A DNA stretch of 64,000 bases from Solidesulfovibrio carbinoliphilus subsp. oakridgensis (GTDB taxonomy: Bacteria; Desulfobacterota; Desulfovibrionia; Desulfovibrionales; Desulfovibrionaceae), in contig NZ_CM001368.1 of assembly GCF_000177215.2 (NCBI RefSeq), positions 1,984,001 to 2,048,000 of the forward strand. Direction: 5' to 3'. The notes beneath the pieces were generated by a model that saw only the letters and a list, made by a program, of their open reading frames with translations, was not told where the DNA came from and searched no databases. Shown here one piece after another: positions 7,919 to 16,436 of this stretch. The stretch's first letter is position 1; each line of letters begins with the position of its first letter. Position numbers and translations under genes: made by a program.

Positions 7919-10027
7919 TCACTCCTTCTCCACCGCGCACAAAAGCCCCCGCAGTTGATACGACCCGAAGGCCGGGTCGTAGGGCGGGGCGTCGCTGGTC
8001 AGGACGTTGGCGTTGGACTCGAAGGCGCCGAAGTCGAAGCTCCCCCGCTCCGGGAACCACCAGCCGTGGTCGATGCTGACCACGCCTTCCATGATGTCCT
8101 GCGACACTTTCGCCCGCATCCGGATGGCCCCACGCGGGCTTTTGACGCGTATCCAGTCGCCGTCGGCAATGCCAAACTTCGCCGCCGTCTTCACCCCCAG
8201 CTCGGCCAGGGGATCGGGCCGCCGGGCCCGCAGCCTTGGCGACTGGCGGCCGTCGCTGTGGAAGTATTCGGGACGGCGGGCCCCGGTGGTCAGGACCAGC
8301 GGGAAGTCGGCCGCCACCCCGGGCGCGGACACCGGGCTCTCCGGCGGCTCGGCAAAGGACGGCAGGGGGTCGTAGCCGAGACGCGAAAGCGCCTTGCAGG
8401 ACAGCTCCACCTTGCGGCTTGGCGTGCGAAAGCCCTTGTCCGCGTACCGCCGGTAGGCCGGTTCGGCCCGGACCATGAACCGGTCGGCCAGTGCGTCGAA
8501 GGTCAGGCCGATGGGCTTCAAGCGCTGGTCCAGAATGTCGGTCAAGCTCTCGTCGGCCCCGGGCAGGCCCAGCCGGCGGGCCAGATCGGACAGGATCAGC
8601 TCGTTTTGCCGGCACTCCCCGACGGTCGCCACTTTACGGTGGGCAAAGACGGCCTGGGGCGCGACCAGGGGCAGTTCGATCAACTGGTCGATCTCCGGCC
8701 AGAAGGCCGAGGGCAGGACGTAATCGGCCAGGGCGGCTGTCGGCGTGAGGAAATGGTCGGCCACCACGAGCAGATCCAGGGCGCGAAGCGCCTCGTACAC
8801 GCCCCGCGCGTTGGCGACCGTGGCCAGGGGGTTGTTGCCGAAAAGGAGCAGGGCCCGGACCCGGTACGGGTCGCCGGTCCGCATGGCATGAAAAAGCCCG
8901 GGGATGTGGGCCGAGGGCATGAAGGCCCGGAAGCCGCCGAGGAGCTTGAACCGGTCGGCCCCGATGCGTTTCCCCAGGGCATCCGGCGGCAGGGCCTGCC
9001 TGAGGACCGGATAGGCGGCCACCAGATCGTGGCCGAAGACGTCCCCGCCCGGCACGTCGAGGTTGCCGGTCAGGCCCCGCAGGAGGGCCACGGCCCGCAC
9101 GGTTTGCAGGCTGTTGGGGTTCTGCTCGATGGCCACGCCCCAGTCGAGAATCGACGGCTTGTCCAGGGCGTAGCGCCGGGCGGCTTCGAGCATGTCCCGG
9201 GCCGGCACGCCGGTCACGGCCTCGGCCCAGGCGGGCGTGCAGCCGGCCACCCGGGCACGCAGGTCGTCAAAGCCGGTGGTGTGGGTGGCGACAAACTCCT
9301 TGTCGTACCAGCCCTCTTCGATAATGGCCCGGATCATGGAGAGGGCGAGGGCCGCGTCCGTGCCCGGGCGCAGGGGCAGCCACAGGCCGCACCGTCTGGC
9401 CGTCTCGGAGCGACGGGGATCGACGGCGATGCCGTAGGCCCCGCCGGCTAGCGCCCGCTTGACCGGAAAGGCCAGCTCCCCGTCCGGACCCGAGACCAGG
9501 GGATTGTGGCCCCAGAAGAGGATGGTCTTGGGCGGGACCTCGCCGTAGTAGTCCCCGGCCACGAACCCGCCGTAGGTCAGGTTGGAGACGGTGATGCGCG
9601 GGATGAAGCAGTTGGCCAGGCCCGGCTCGTACCAGTTGGGCGTGCCAAAGGTGTTGGCGAAGCGGATGACGTGGAAATAGTGGTGCCGTCCCGTGCCCTG
9701 GCCAAGGGCGACCGACTCGGGCCCGGTCTCGCGGCGAAATCCGTCGAGCCGTGCCGCGATGTCGGCCAGGGCCTCGTCCCAGGAAACCGGCACGAATTTG
9801 CCCGAACCGCGCGGGCCGACGCGCTTTTGCGGCCTGACCAGCCGGTCCGGGTGGTACATCAGGTCCGGGGTGGAGAGGCCCTTGACGCACATGCGGCCAA
9901 GGCTAAAGGGCGACCCGGGCCAGGGCCGCACCCGGGTGACCCGGCCCCCGGCCACGGTCAGCCGGGCGGCGCAGCCGCCGTGGCAGATGCGGCAGACGCT
10001 TCGGTGTTCGCCGTCGGGAAACGCCAT
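7919..10027 (-). CDS. Molybdopterin oxidoreductase, DMSO-reductase superfamily
   Basis: Mo- or W-bis-pterin enzyme of 702 residues. An N-terminal [4Fe-4S] site is formed by Cys 12, 15, 19 (CRICHGGC) and 47. The probable metal ligand is Cys 140 in ANCFIPR. Domains continue with PVSWDEALADIAARL, ILFWGHNPLVS, DPRRSETA and LLFGNNPLAT. The C-terminal pterin domain contains LTTGARRPEYFHSD and IDHGWWFPE. There is no twin-arginine signal, so it is predicted cytoplasmic. The substrate is not readable; formate, thiosulfate and acetylene-hydratase-type subgroups are all related. It is the last gene of the leftward run, 6 bases after a DUF1772-like gene, with no electron-transfer subunit adjacent. Confidence 0.88.
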   Translation of the reverse strand: MAFPDGEHRSVCRICHGGCAARLTVAGGRVTRVRPWPGSPFSLGRMCVKGLSTPDLMYHPDRLVRPQKRVGPRGSGKFVPVSWDEALADIAARLDGFRRETGPESVALGQGTGRHHYFHVIRFANTFGTPNWYEPGLANCFIPRITVSNLTYGGFVAGDYYGEVPPKTILFWGHNPLVSGPDGELAFPVKRALAGGAYGIAVDPRRSETARRCGLWLPLRPGTDAALALSMIRAIIEEGWYDKEFVATHTTGFDDLRARVAGCTPAWAEAVTGVPARDMLEAARRYALDKPSILDWGVAIEQNPNSLQTVRAVALLRGLTGNLDVPGGDVFGHDLVAAYPVLRQALPPDALGKRIGADRFKLLGGFRAFMPSAHIPGLFHAMRTGDPYRVRALLLFGNNPLATVANARGVYEALRALDLLVVADHFLTPTAALADYVLPSAFWPEIDQLIELPLVAPQAVFAHRKVATVGECRQNELILSDLARRLGLPGADESLTDILDQRLKPIGLTFDALADRFMVRAEPAYRRYADKGFRTPSRKVELSCKALSRLGYDPLPSFAEPPESPVSAPGVAADFPLVLTTGARRPEYFHSDGRQSPRLRARRPDPLAELGVKTAAKFGIADGDWIRVKSPRGAIRMRAKVSQDIMEGVVSIDHGWWFPERGSFDFGAFESNANVLTSDAPPYDPAFGSYQLRGLLCAVEKE

Positions 10028-10033
10028 GACGAA

Positions 10034-10462
10034 TCAGGGCAGGGCCGCGAAGAACGAGACCACGGCCGCAAACCCAAGGCCCGTGCGCACGCCGTGGAGC
10101 ATGTTCCACTTTTCGAGCAGGACCAGGGTTGCGTCGTCGGCCGCGTCCGGGTCCGTGTCCAGAAGGACGCGGTTGACCGGCATGACGAACTTGTAGGTGA
10201 AGACCCAGTTGGCAATGGAAAAAAGGGCGCCCGTGAGGTTCAAGGCCCCGCCGGCCCAAAAAAGGGCCAGGATGCCGAAGAAAAAGCCGGCCAGGGCGAG
10301 GGAGGCCTGCAGCCACCGTGCCCGGGGGTAGCTCTGCTGCCACTGGGCCAGCCCCTCGCCGCCGAGCAGGGCCCGGCGGGCCGGATGCTCGACCAGGTTG
10401 ATATAGAGGGCCACGCCCGTAAACGCGGCCATGACGGCCAGGGCGATCGCGGTAAATTCCAT
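10034..10462 (-). CDS. DUF1772-like small membrane protein
   Basis: A 142-residue protein with four hydrophobic segments (FTAIALAVMAAFTGVALYINLVEHPA; LQASLALAGFFFGILALFWAGG; ALFSIANWVFTYKFVMPVNRVL; GLGFAAVVSFFAAL). The EHPAR motif after helix 1 and MPVNR in helix 3 fit the DUF1772/anthrone-oxygenase-like family, whose bacterial members are uncharacterised. The start at 10462 has GAGGAAG 6 bases upstream. It lies 14 bases after the aminotransferase and 6 before the molybdopterin oxidoreductase, so one transcript is likely. Confidence 0.7.
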   Translation of the reverse strand: MEFTAIALAVMAAFTGVALYINLVEHPARRALLGGEGLAQWQQSYPRARWLQASLALAGFFFGILALFWAGGALNLTGALFSIANWVFTYKFVMPVNRVLLDTDPDAADDATLVLLEKWNMLHGVRTGLGFAAVVSFFAALP

Positions 10463-10476
10463 GGATTCTTCCTCGC

Positions 10477-11589
10477 TTACGCCGCAAGGCCGGCCAGCGT
10501 TTCGCGCAGGGCGGCGATGGCCGTGTCCTGCTCGGCGTCGGTCAGGGACGGATACAGGGGCAGGGAGAAGATCTCCCGGGCCGCGGCCTCGGTGGCCGGC
10601 AGGTCGCCCTCCTTGTAGCCCAGGTGGGCATAGCCCGTCATGGTGTGGATGGGCCAGGGGTAGCTGATGTTGACGTTGACCCCCCGCTCCCTGAGGCCGG
10701 CCATGACGGCGTCGCGCCGAGGGTGGCGGACGACGTAGAGGTAGTAGGCGTGTTCGTTGCCCGGGGCGGTGGCGGGCAAGGTGAGCGCCGTGCCGGCCAG
10801 GGCGGCGTCGTAGCGGCCGGCCAGCTCCCGGCGGCGGGCGATGTAGCCGGGCAGGTGCTTGAGCTTGCCGCGCAGGATGGCGGCGTGGATTTCGTCCAGG
10901 CGCGAATTGAACCCGTGCTCCAGGGCGTAGTAGGTCTTTTCCATGCCGTAAAAACGCAGGCGCTTGAGCTTTTCGGCCACCTCGGCCCGGTCCGTCAGGA
11001 CCATGCCGCCGTCGCCGTAGGTGCCGAGAATCTTGGTCGGGTAGAAGGAGAAGGCGGCCGCGTCGGCCAGCGACCCGGCCACCCGGCCGCCCTGGGTCGC
11101 GCCGTGGGACTGGGCGCAGTCCTCGACCACGAACAGACCGTGGCGGTCGGCCACGGCGCGAACGGCCGCCATGTCCACACACTGGCCGAAAAGGTGCACG
11201 GCCACCACGGCCCGGGTGCGGGGGGTGATCGCGGCTTCGAGTTTCGAGACGTCCATCAGGCCGGTGGCCGGGTCGATGTCCACGAACCGGGGCGCGCCGC
11301 CGGCGCTGACGATGGCCGAGACGGTCGGCACGGCGGTGTTGGCCACGGTCACGACCTCGTCGCCGGGATTGAGGCCCAGGGCCAGCAGGGCCAGCATGAC
11401 GGCGCTCGTGCCGTTGTCGCAGCCGACGCCGTATTTGGCGCCGCAGTACGCCGCGAACTCCTCCTCGAAGGCCGCGACGTTCGGCCCCAGGATCAGCTTG
11501 CCCGACCGCAGGACAGACTCCACGGCCGCCAGGATCTCTTCCCGCTCGGCCTCGTATTCGTGCAGATAGCCCCAGACATTGACGGCCAT
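10477..11589 (-). CDS. DegT/DnrJ/EryC1-family sugar aminotransferase
   Basis: PLP-dependent aminotransferase acting on a keto-sugar nucleotide, 370 residues. Landmarks are the start WGYLHEYEAEREEILAAVESVLRSGKLILG, the cofactor motif NGTSAVMLAL, VEDCAQSHGA, and the PLP lysine in FYPTKILGTYGDGG (Lys 186). GFNSRLDEIHAAIL and YPWPIHTM complete the family pattern. ATG 11589 follows AAGGAG. Together with the ketoisomerase upstream it resembles FdtB/QdtB-type enzymes that make dTDP-3-amino-3,6-dideoxyhexoses; with the 2,3-dehydratase it could act like EvaB-type 3-aminotransferases. Which keto-sugar it uses cannot be decided here. Confidence 0.87.
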   Translation of the reverse strand: MAVNVWGYLHEYEAEREEILAAVESVLRSGKLILGPNVAAFEEEFAAYCGAKYGVGCDNGTSAVMLALLALGLNPGDEVVTVANTAVPTVSAIVSAGGAPRFVDIDPATGLMDVSKLEAAITPRTRAVVAVHLFGQCVDMAAVRAVADRHGLFVVEDCAQSHGATQGGRVAGSLADAAAFSFYPTKILGTYGDGGMVLTDRAEVAEKLKRLRFYGMEKTYYALEHGFNSRLDEIHAAILRGKLKHLPGYIARRRELAGRYDAALAGTALTLPATAPGNEHAYYLYVVRHPRRDAVMAGLRERGVNVNISYPWPIHTMTGYAHLGYKEGDLPATEAAAREIFSLPLYPSLTDAEQDTAIAALRETLAGLAA

Positions 11590-11617
11590 ATGGCTCTCCT
11601 TCGGCGTGACAAGACCG

Positions 11618-11672
11618 GGGCGCCGCCCCGGACCCCGCCGGGGGGAATGATTCCCCCCGGACCCCCTCGATT
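11618..11672. repeat. Tandem GC hairpins between oxidoreductase and aminotransferase
   Basis: Two short hairpins, GGGGCGCCGCCCC and GGGGGGAATGATTCCCCCC, separated by GGACCCCGCC. They resemble the hairpin part of the dispersed 3' repeats but lack the GATGCC core. They separate the tightly coupled upstream sugar genes from the aminotransferase and may attenuate or process the transcript. Confidence 0.5.
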
Positions 11673-11741
11673 GTTTTCTCAGCGCATCGCCTGCTTCGGC
11701 CGGCGCAGGCCGCGCGTCCCCCCCCCTACCCCACCCCCGCC

Positions 11742-12692
11742 TTACTCCGCCCCCCCGGCCGCCCGGCGCAGCCGGGACAGGGTGCGGGCGTCGGCCAGGA
11801 GGTCGGCGAGGAGTCCGTCGCCTTTTCCCGCGTCCATGGCGGCGAAGACCCGGGCGAAAAAGCCGGCAAAGGCGTCGGCCGGCTCGAACGTGGCCGTCCG
11901 GGGCCCGGCCGGGCTGTTGAGGCCGAGCGTCAGGGCCGTCCCCAGCGGCGGGGTGAAGGCCCGGTCCATGGAGGCGGCCAGATCCGGGCCGAGGACGTCC
12001 AGCCGGTTGGCGTAGCCGGTGTCGCCGCCGAAGACGCCGGTGAGGCTCTTGCCGCCCGGATAGAGGAGCAGGCAGGAAAAGGCGGTTTCGACCAGCGGCC
12101 CTTGCGCCAGGACACGGCAGAAGACCTCGTCCGGCTCGGCGCCGAAAAAGATCCGGCCCGGGCTCGCGGCATAGGGGCCGAGATCGAAGAGCATCCCGCC
12201 GCCGCACTCGGGCCGATGCCGGAAATTGCCGGCCGCAAGCGGCGGAAAGGAAAAGACGGCGGCAAGGCGCGTCGGCGCGGCCCCGGCGTCGGCAAAGGCC
12301 TTTCTCAGGCCCGAAAAGCGCGGATGGTCGGCCCAGACCGTGGCCTCGGCCAGGACGAGGCCCTTTTTCGCGGCCAGGTCGGCCGCTTTTTCGGCCGTTT
12401 CCAGATCCAGAAAGGCCGGCTTGTCCACCACCACGTGGTGGCCCGAATCCAGAGCGGCCAGGGTGAGGGCGGCGTGGCGGCTGTTTTCCGTGGTCACGTA
12501 AACCGCCTCGGCCGGACTCCCGGCCAGGGCCGCGGCCGGGTCGTCGAAAAAACGCAGGGGAAGGGCCGGCTCGGCCGGCGGCCGGCGGCCGGACCGCGAG
12601 GCCAGGTCCACGGCCGTGACGCCAAGGCCGGGCAGGATGGGCAGGACGCGGCGGAAAAAGATGTCCGAGCCGCCAAGGACGAGCAGCCTCAT
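11742..12692 (-). CDS. Gfo/Idh/MocA-family oxidoreductase
   Basis: NAD(P)-dependent sugar oxidoreductase, 316 residues. The N-terminal Rossmann fold begins MRLLVLGGSDIFFRRVLPIL. The conserved dinucleotide and catalytic-lysine region reads VYVTTENSRHAALTLAALDSGHHVVVDKPAF, and the C-terminal domain has FRHRPECGGGMLFDLGPYA. Next to a 2,3-dehydratase the natural role is NDP-hexose 3-ketoreduction, as for TylCII- and KijD10-type enzymes; that is inference from context. The ATG overlaps the dehydratase stop by 4 bases (ATGA). Confidence 0.8.
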   Translation of the reverse strand: MRLLVLGGSDIFFRRVLPILPGLGVTAVDLASRSGRRPPAEPALPLRFFDDPAAALAGSPAEAVYVTTENSRHAALTLAALDSGHHVVVDKPAFLDLETAEKAADLAAKKGLVLAEATVWADHPRFSGLRKAFADAGAAPTRLAAVFSFPPLAAGNFRHRPECGGGMLFDLGPYAASPGRIFFGAEPDEVFCRVLAQGPLVETAFSCLLLYPGGKSLTGVFGGDTGYANRLDVLGPDLAASMDRAFTPPLGTALTLGLNSPAGPRTATFEPADAFAGFFARVFAAMDAGKGDGLLADLLADARTLSRLRRAAGGAE

Positions 12693-14110
12693 GAACCAGC
12701 CTCCGGCGCGCCGAGACAGGCGAGCAGGTTTCTGGCCTCGATGTTGACGTGGCCGTGGCGGGCCATGCGCCACAGTTGGCCAAGGGTCAGCCACAGGCAG
12801 TGGTCCGGGATGTCGAGGTCCTGGCCCTCGGGCAGCTCCACGATCATGTAGCGGTTGCGGAAGTGGTGGAACCGGCCGCCCTCTTCGGACTGGACCGCGT
12901 CGTAGCGCACGGTTCCCTCGCCCGGATCGAGGAAGCGTTCGAGGAACAGCGGGGCGCAGGACCGGCCGGCCCGGGCGGCCACTTCCGAGCAGGCGATGGT
13001 CGGGCCGATCTCCATGCCGTCGCGGTTGCCGGGTTCGAGGCTGCCCCGGGCCAGAAAGTGGAGCACCCCGTCCTGCCGCTGGCAGAGAAACCCGACCAGC
13101 CCCTGGCCCTGGTGGTGCAGGAGCGGCTGGGACCAGCGGGTGGCCTCCCGGGTGCGGGCCTCGACCGCCACGCCGATGACGGAAAAATAGAGCCCCGACT
13201 CGTGGCCGATGGCCTCGTCGGTCACCTGCCAGCCGCGCAGCCGGTCGAGCGGCAGGGGGGTCACGTCCATGCCGTACCGGGCCTTCCCTCCGGTCAGCCA
13301 GGCCATGATGGCGTCCATGGTGTGGCGCTCCCGGTCCGAGCGGCAATAGGACCGGAAGACCGCCCGGCAAAATTCCGGCAGCCCGTCCAGGAGCCCCTCG
13401 TCCGGCGGCTCGTCGGGATCGGCCAGGGGGATGAGCGAGACCACGGTGCGGGCGTCCATGTTGACGATGTCGTCGCGGCCGAGCAGGGCTTTTATCTGGC
13501 CCAAGGTCATCCAGCGGAAGTCCTCGTGCCCGGGCACGTCGTGGTCGACGACCACGACCATGTTGCGGTTTCGCTTGCGCAGAAACCGGGCCCCCTGCTC
13601 GGGCTGGAGCTGGTCGAGGAGGATGGTGGCCCGGCCGGGCTCGGTGAAGTATTCGAGGTAGCGCGGGGCCCTGCCGCCGTGGACCCGGGAGTAGTTGCTG
13701 CGGGTGGCCTGGACGGTCGGGGACAGCTGCAGGATGTTGACGTTTCCCGGCTCCATCTTGGCCTGCATGAGAAAATGGAGCGTGCCGCCGATCTCCCGGG
13801 CGAGCAGGCCCAGAATCCCGACCTCGGGCTGGTTGATGATGGGCTGGTCCCAGGACGGCACCGGCCCGAAATCCGTCTCCACCCGGATGCCCTCGATGGT
13901 GAAGAACTTGCCCGAGACGTGGCCGAGACGGAGCGGATCGGGCAGGAAGTCCCACTGGTCAAGGGCCGCAAACGGCACCCGCCGGACCTCGAACCGGTCC
14001 CGCCGGTCCTTGGCCGCAAACCAGGCCAACACCGTGTCCATATCCGGCAGGACGCCGGAGACGGTCCGGCAGGACCGCAAAAAGGCCCGGCGCGCGTCGC
14101 TGTCCCTCAT
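12689..14110 (-). CDS. NDP-hexose 2,3-dehydratase
   Basis: Family of EvaA/TylCVI/SpnO, which removes the C-2 hydroxyl of an NDP-4-keto-6-deoxyhexose to give a 3,4-diketo-2,6-dideoxy sugar. The 473-residue length fits the family, which is an internal duplication. The duplication is visible here: QPIINQPEVGILGLLAREIGG...MEPGNVN and QPLLHHQGQGLVGFLCQRQDG...LEPGNRD align, as do the RFLRKRNRNMVVV and RFHHFRNRYMIVE segments. It is coupled by 4-base overlaps to genes on both sides. Most described members come from actinomycete antibiotic clusters, so its place in a polysaccharide-type operon here is notable. Confidence 0.87.
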   Translation of the reverse strand: MRDSDARRAFLRSCRTVSGVLPDMDTVLAWFAAKDRRDRFEVRRVPFAALDQWDFLPDPLRLGHVSGKFFTIEGIRVETDFGPVPSWDQPIINQPEVGILGLLAREIGGTLHFLMQAKMEPGNVNILQLSPTVQATRSNYSRVHGGRAPRYLEYFTEPGRATILLDQLQPEQGARFLRKRNRNMVVVVDHDVPGHEDFRWMTLGQIKALLGRDDIVNMDARTVVSLIPLADPDEPPDEGLLDGLPEFCRAVFRSYCRSDRERHTMDAIMAWLTGGKARYGMDVTPLPLDRLRGWQVTDEAIGHESGLYFSVIGVAVEARTREATRWSQPLLHHQGQGLVGFLCQRQDGVLHFLARGSLEPGNRDGMEIGPTIACSEVAARAGRSCAPLFLERFLDPGEGTVRYDAVQSEEGGRFHHFRNRYMIVELPEGQDLDIPDHCLWLTLGQLWRMARHGHVNIEARNLLACLGAPEAGS

Positions 14111-14529
14111 TTCGCCGCCACCGCCGCCAGAAAGGCCTCCCGGGTCCGCAGGCTTTTGCCCTGGTCGTAGTGGGTGCTGGCCAGGACCAGACAGACGGCG
14201 TCCGGACTTATGTCGGTGATGTCGATGAAAATCATGGGCGGCAGATAGAGGCCCCGGGTCGGATCGTTAAGGACATGGGACACCGTGTCCCGGCCGTCGG
14301 TCAGGGTCAGGGTCAGGGAACCGGCCACGGCCAGGACCAGCTGCTCGGTGTCGCGGTGGGCGTGCCCGCCCCGGTCCACGGTCATGTGGTGCATGTAAAA
14401 GACCCGGGCCACGGCAAAGGGGATGTGCGTCCCGGCCTCGATCACGGACAGGGCCCCACGGTCGTCCCGGACGGTCGGCACGTCGATGGTGCGGACGCCG
14501 GCCAGGGGGCCGGAGTGCGGCCCCGTCAT
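14107..14529 (-). CDS. FdtA/WxcM-type sugar 3,4-ketoisomerase
   Basis: Cupin-fold enzyme of 140 residues, expected to convert dTDP-4-keto-6-deoxyglucose to its 3-keto isomer. The catalytic His pair is in GGHAHRDTEQ. The cupin strands VFYMHHMTVD, GSLTLTLTDGRDTVSHVLNDPTRGLYLPPMIF and VCLVLASTHYDQG follow the FdtA/QdtA pattern closely. Both ends overlap neighbours by 4 bases (ATGA), indicating translational coupling with the glycosyltransferase upstream and the dehydratase downstream. Confidence 0.85.
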   Translation of the reverse strand: MTGPHSGPLAGVRTIDVPTVRDDRGALSVIEAGTHIPFAVARVFYMHHMTVDRGGHAHRDTEQLVLAVAGSLTLTLTDGRDTVSHVLNDPTRGLYLPPMIFIDITDISPDAVCLVLASTHYDQGKSLRTREAFLAAVAAK

Positions 14530-15497
14530 GGCCGGGGCTCCGGGCCCGGGCGGCCGTCGCCGCCGTGGATCTCGCGGACCACGTACTGGGGGGCCTTGTT
14601 GGCCTCCAGGAGCCCCCGGCCGACGTATTCGCCGAGAAGCCCGAGCATGACCAGCTGGATGCCCGAAAAGATGACCACCGTGACGTAAAGAGTGGTCCAG
14701 CCCGTGGGCACGGCCACGTCGAAGAGCTTCTCGAGGAGGCTCCAGATGCCCATGAGGAGGCCGAATCCGCCGATGGCCAGGCCGAGGACGGCGGAACACC
14801 GCAGCGGGGCCACGGAAAAATTGACGAACATGGTCAGCCACAGGCGCACCAGCTTCCAGAGCGTATAGCCGGACTGGCCGCACTCCCGGTCGCAGTGCTC
14901 GACCTCGACCTGGCCGATGTTGTCGGTCACCCGCAGGATGAGCCCGTCCACATAGGGCGAAGGGCCGGCGTATTCCGTGATCCGGTCGACCAGGAAGCGG
15001 CTCAGGCACTTGAAACTCGAAAGATACAGCTGGGGCGGCTTGCCAAGGAGCCAGGTGGCCACCTTGTCGTTGAACCGGCTGCCCCGGTTTCGCAGCCAGT
15101 CGTGGCGCTTTTCCCGGAAGGCGGCGTAGACCACGTCGTAGCCGCCGGCCACGGCCGTGGCCAAGAGCCGTGCCGCCTCGGACGGCGGGTTCTGGAAATC
15201 GTCGTCCATGATGACGACGTAGTCGCCCCCGGCCCGGCCAAGGCCGGCCATGACCGCGTTGTGCTCCCCGAAGTTGCGGGCCAGGCGCAGGTAGGTGACC
15301 CGGTCCGGAAACCGGTCGCAGCAGTCCCGGCAGGCCCGGTCGCTGCCGTCGCGGCTGCCGTCGTTGACCAGCACGATGTCGGTGTCGGCCACCGGCGGGG
15401 CAGCGAGAAGCGTGTCCACCAGCCGGCCGATGGTGGCTTCGGCGTTGTAGACCGGAATGACGATGGTCAGCGACGGCGTCGCAAGCTCTGGCTTCAT
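14526..15497 (-). CDS. Family 2 glycosyltransferase, polyprenyl-phosphate type
   Basis: A 323-residue GtrB/ArnC/DPM1-like transferase that would load a sugar onto polyprenyl phosphate at the inner membrane. The GT-A domain has TIVIPVYNAEATIGRLVD, VLVNDGSRDGSD, the RNFGEHNAVMAGL segment and the metal-binding MDDDFQNPP. Two C-terminal membrane helices follow (about residues 235-300), ending in LLGEYVGRGLLEANKAPQYVV. ATG 15497 follows AAGGAC and overlaps the methyltransferase stop by 4 bases. It probably transfers the sugar made by the neighbouring genes, or a related one. Confidence 0.88.
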   Translation of the reverse strand: MKPELATPSLTIVIPVYNAEATIGRLVDTLLAAPPVADTDIVLVNDGSRDGSDRACRDCCDRFPDRVTYLRLARNFGEHNAVMAGLGRAGGDYVVIMDDDFQNPPSEAARLLATAVAGGYDVVYAAFREKRHDWLRNRGSRFNDKVATWLLGKPPQLYLSSFKCLSRFLVDRITEYAGPSPYVDGLILRVTDNIGQVEVEHCDRECGQSGYTLWKLVRLWLTMFVNFSVAPLRCSAVLGLAIGGFGLLMGIWSLLEKLFDVAVPTGWTTLYVTVVIFSGIQLVMLGLLGEYVGRGLLEANKAPQYVVREIHGGDGRPGPEPRP

Positions 15498-16291
15498 GTC
15501 CTTGTACGGCTCGGTTGGGGGTGGGGCCGGCCCGGTCCGGCGGGACGCCGGGCCAGGGCGAAAATCGACAGGCCAAACGGCATGGGCAGGCCAAGGCCCA
15601 CCATGAGGTCGTTCTCGAACGACCGGACCCGGGCCAGGGCCGTGTTGAGCAGCCCCGGCAGCGGGGACAGGTCGGACCGGGGAACCTCCCCGGGACGCTC
15701 GCGTTTGCGCCACAGCCGGACCAGGGCGGCGGCCGGAAAAAGAAGCGTGTTGGAATAGGTCAGAAGCTCGACGTCGAAACCCGCCCCGGCCAGCAGCCGG
15801 GCCACCTGGCCGCGCCGGTAGCGCCGGACCACGCCGACGGCCCGGTCGTGGTCGCTATAGAGCGACTGGAAGGCCACGAGGTTGAGGATGAGCCGCCCGC
15901 CCGGGACCAGCACCCGGCGGCAGTCGGCCAAAGCGGCCGGCACGGCCGAGGGCGGCAGGTTGGCCAGGACGTCGAGGGAAAGGATCACATCGAAGGCGGC
16001 CTCGCGCACGGGCAGGGCGGCCACCGAGGCCCGCACCAGCGGAAAGGGGCCCCGGCGTCCGGCCAGGGCCAGGGCCGTGGCCGACAGGTCGAGGCCGGTT
16101 GCGGCGTGGCCGTCCCGGGCCAGCAGTTCGAGGACCTTGCCCGAGCCGCACCCGGCGTCGAGGACCCTAAGCGGGCCGTCTTTTCCCTGGCGGCAGCGGT
16201 CCAGGGCCTTTCGCACCTGATCGTGCAGGCCCCGGTACCACCAGTGGCCTTCCTCGGCCCCGAACATGGTCGCGTATTCGGCTTCCAGCAT
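15494..16291 (-). CDS. Class I SAM-dependent methyltransferase
   Basis: A 265-residue methyltransferase, first gene of the leftward deoxysugar run. The N-terminal GAEEGHWWYRGLHDQV is typical of small-molecule methylases in surface-sugar clusters. SAM motif I is RVLDAGCGSGKVLELL, followed by ATGLDLSATALALA and FDVILSLDVLANLP. The last 25 residues are basic and proline-rich. A sugar or lipid-carrier substrate fits the context; the target atom is unknown. Confidence 0.8.
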   Translation of the reverse strand: MLEAEYATMFGAEEGHWWYRGLHDQVRKALDRCRQGKDGPLRVLDAGCGSGKVLELLARDGHAATGLDLSATALALAGRRGPFPLVRASVAALPVREAAFDVILSLDVLANLPPSAVPAALADCRRVLVPGGRLILNLVAFQSLYSDHDRAVGVVRRYRRGQVARLLAGAGFDVELLTYSNTLLFPAAALVRLWRKRERPGEVPRSDLSPLPGLLNTALARVRSFENDLMVGLGLPMPFGLSIFALARRPAGPGRPHPQPSRTRT

Positions 16292-16436
16292 GGCAGATAT
16301 CCGTCTCCCGGCGGGTCGGCGGCGACGCGCGTCGGGGGAACGGGTTACGGTCTCCTTACGAGCTACCAGGGTCCTAGCGGTTTCCCGGGAAAAAATCTAT
16401 TGCACAGACAGACGACGACACCCGGCCGAGGCTGCC

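Noticed and set aside
10477-12783. Long extension of the aminotransferase frame upstream of 11589
   Set aside because: The family N-terminus and a good AAGGAG site are at 11589; the extension is a shadow of the Gfo/Idh gene.
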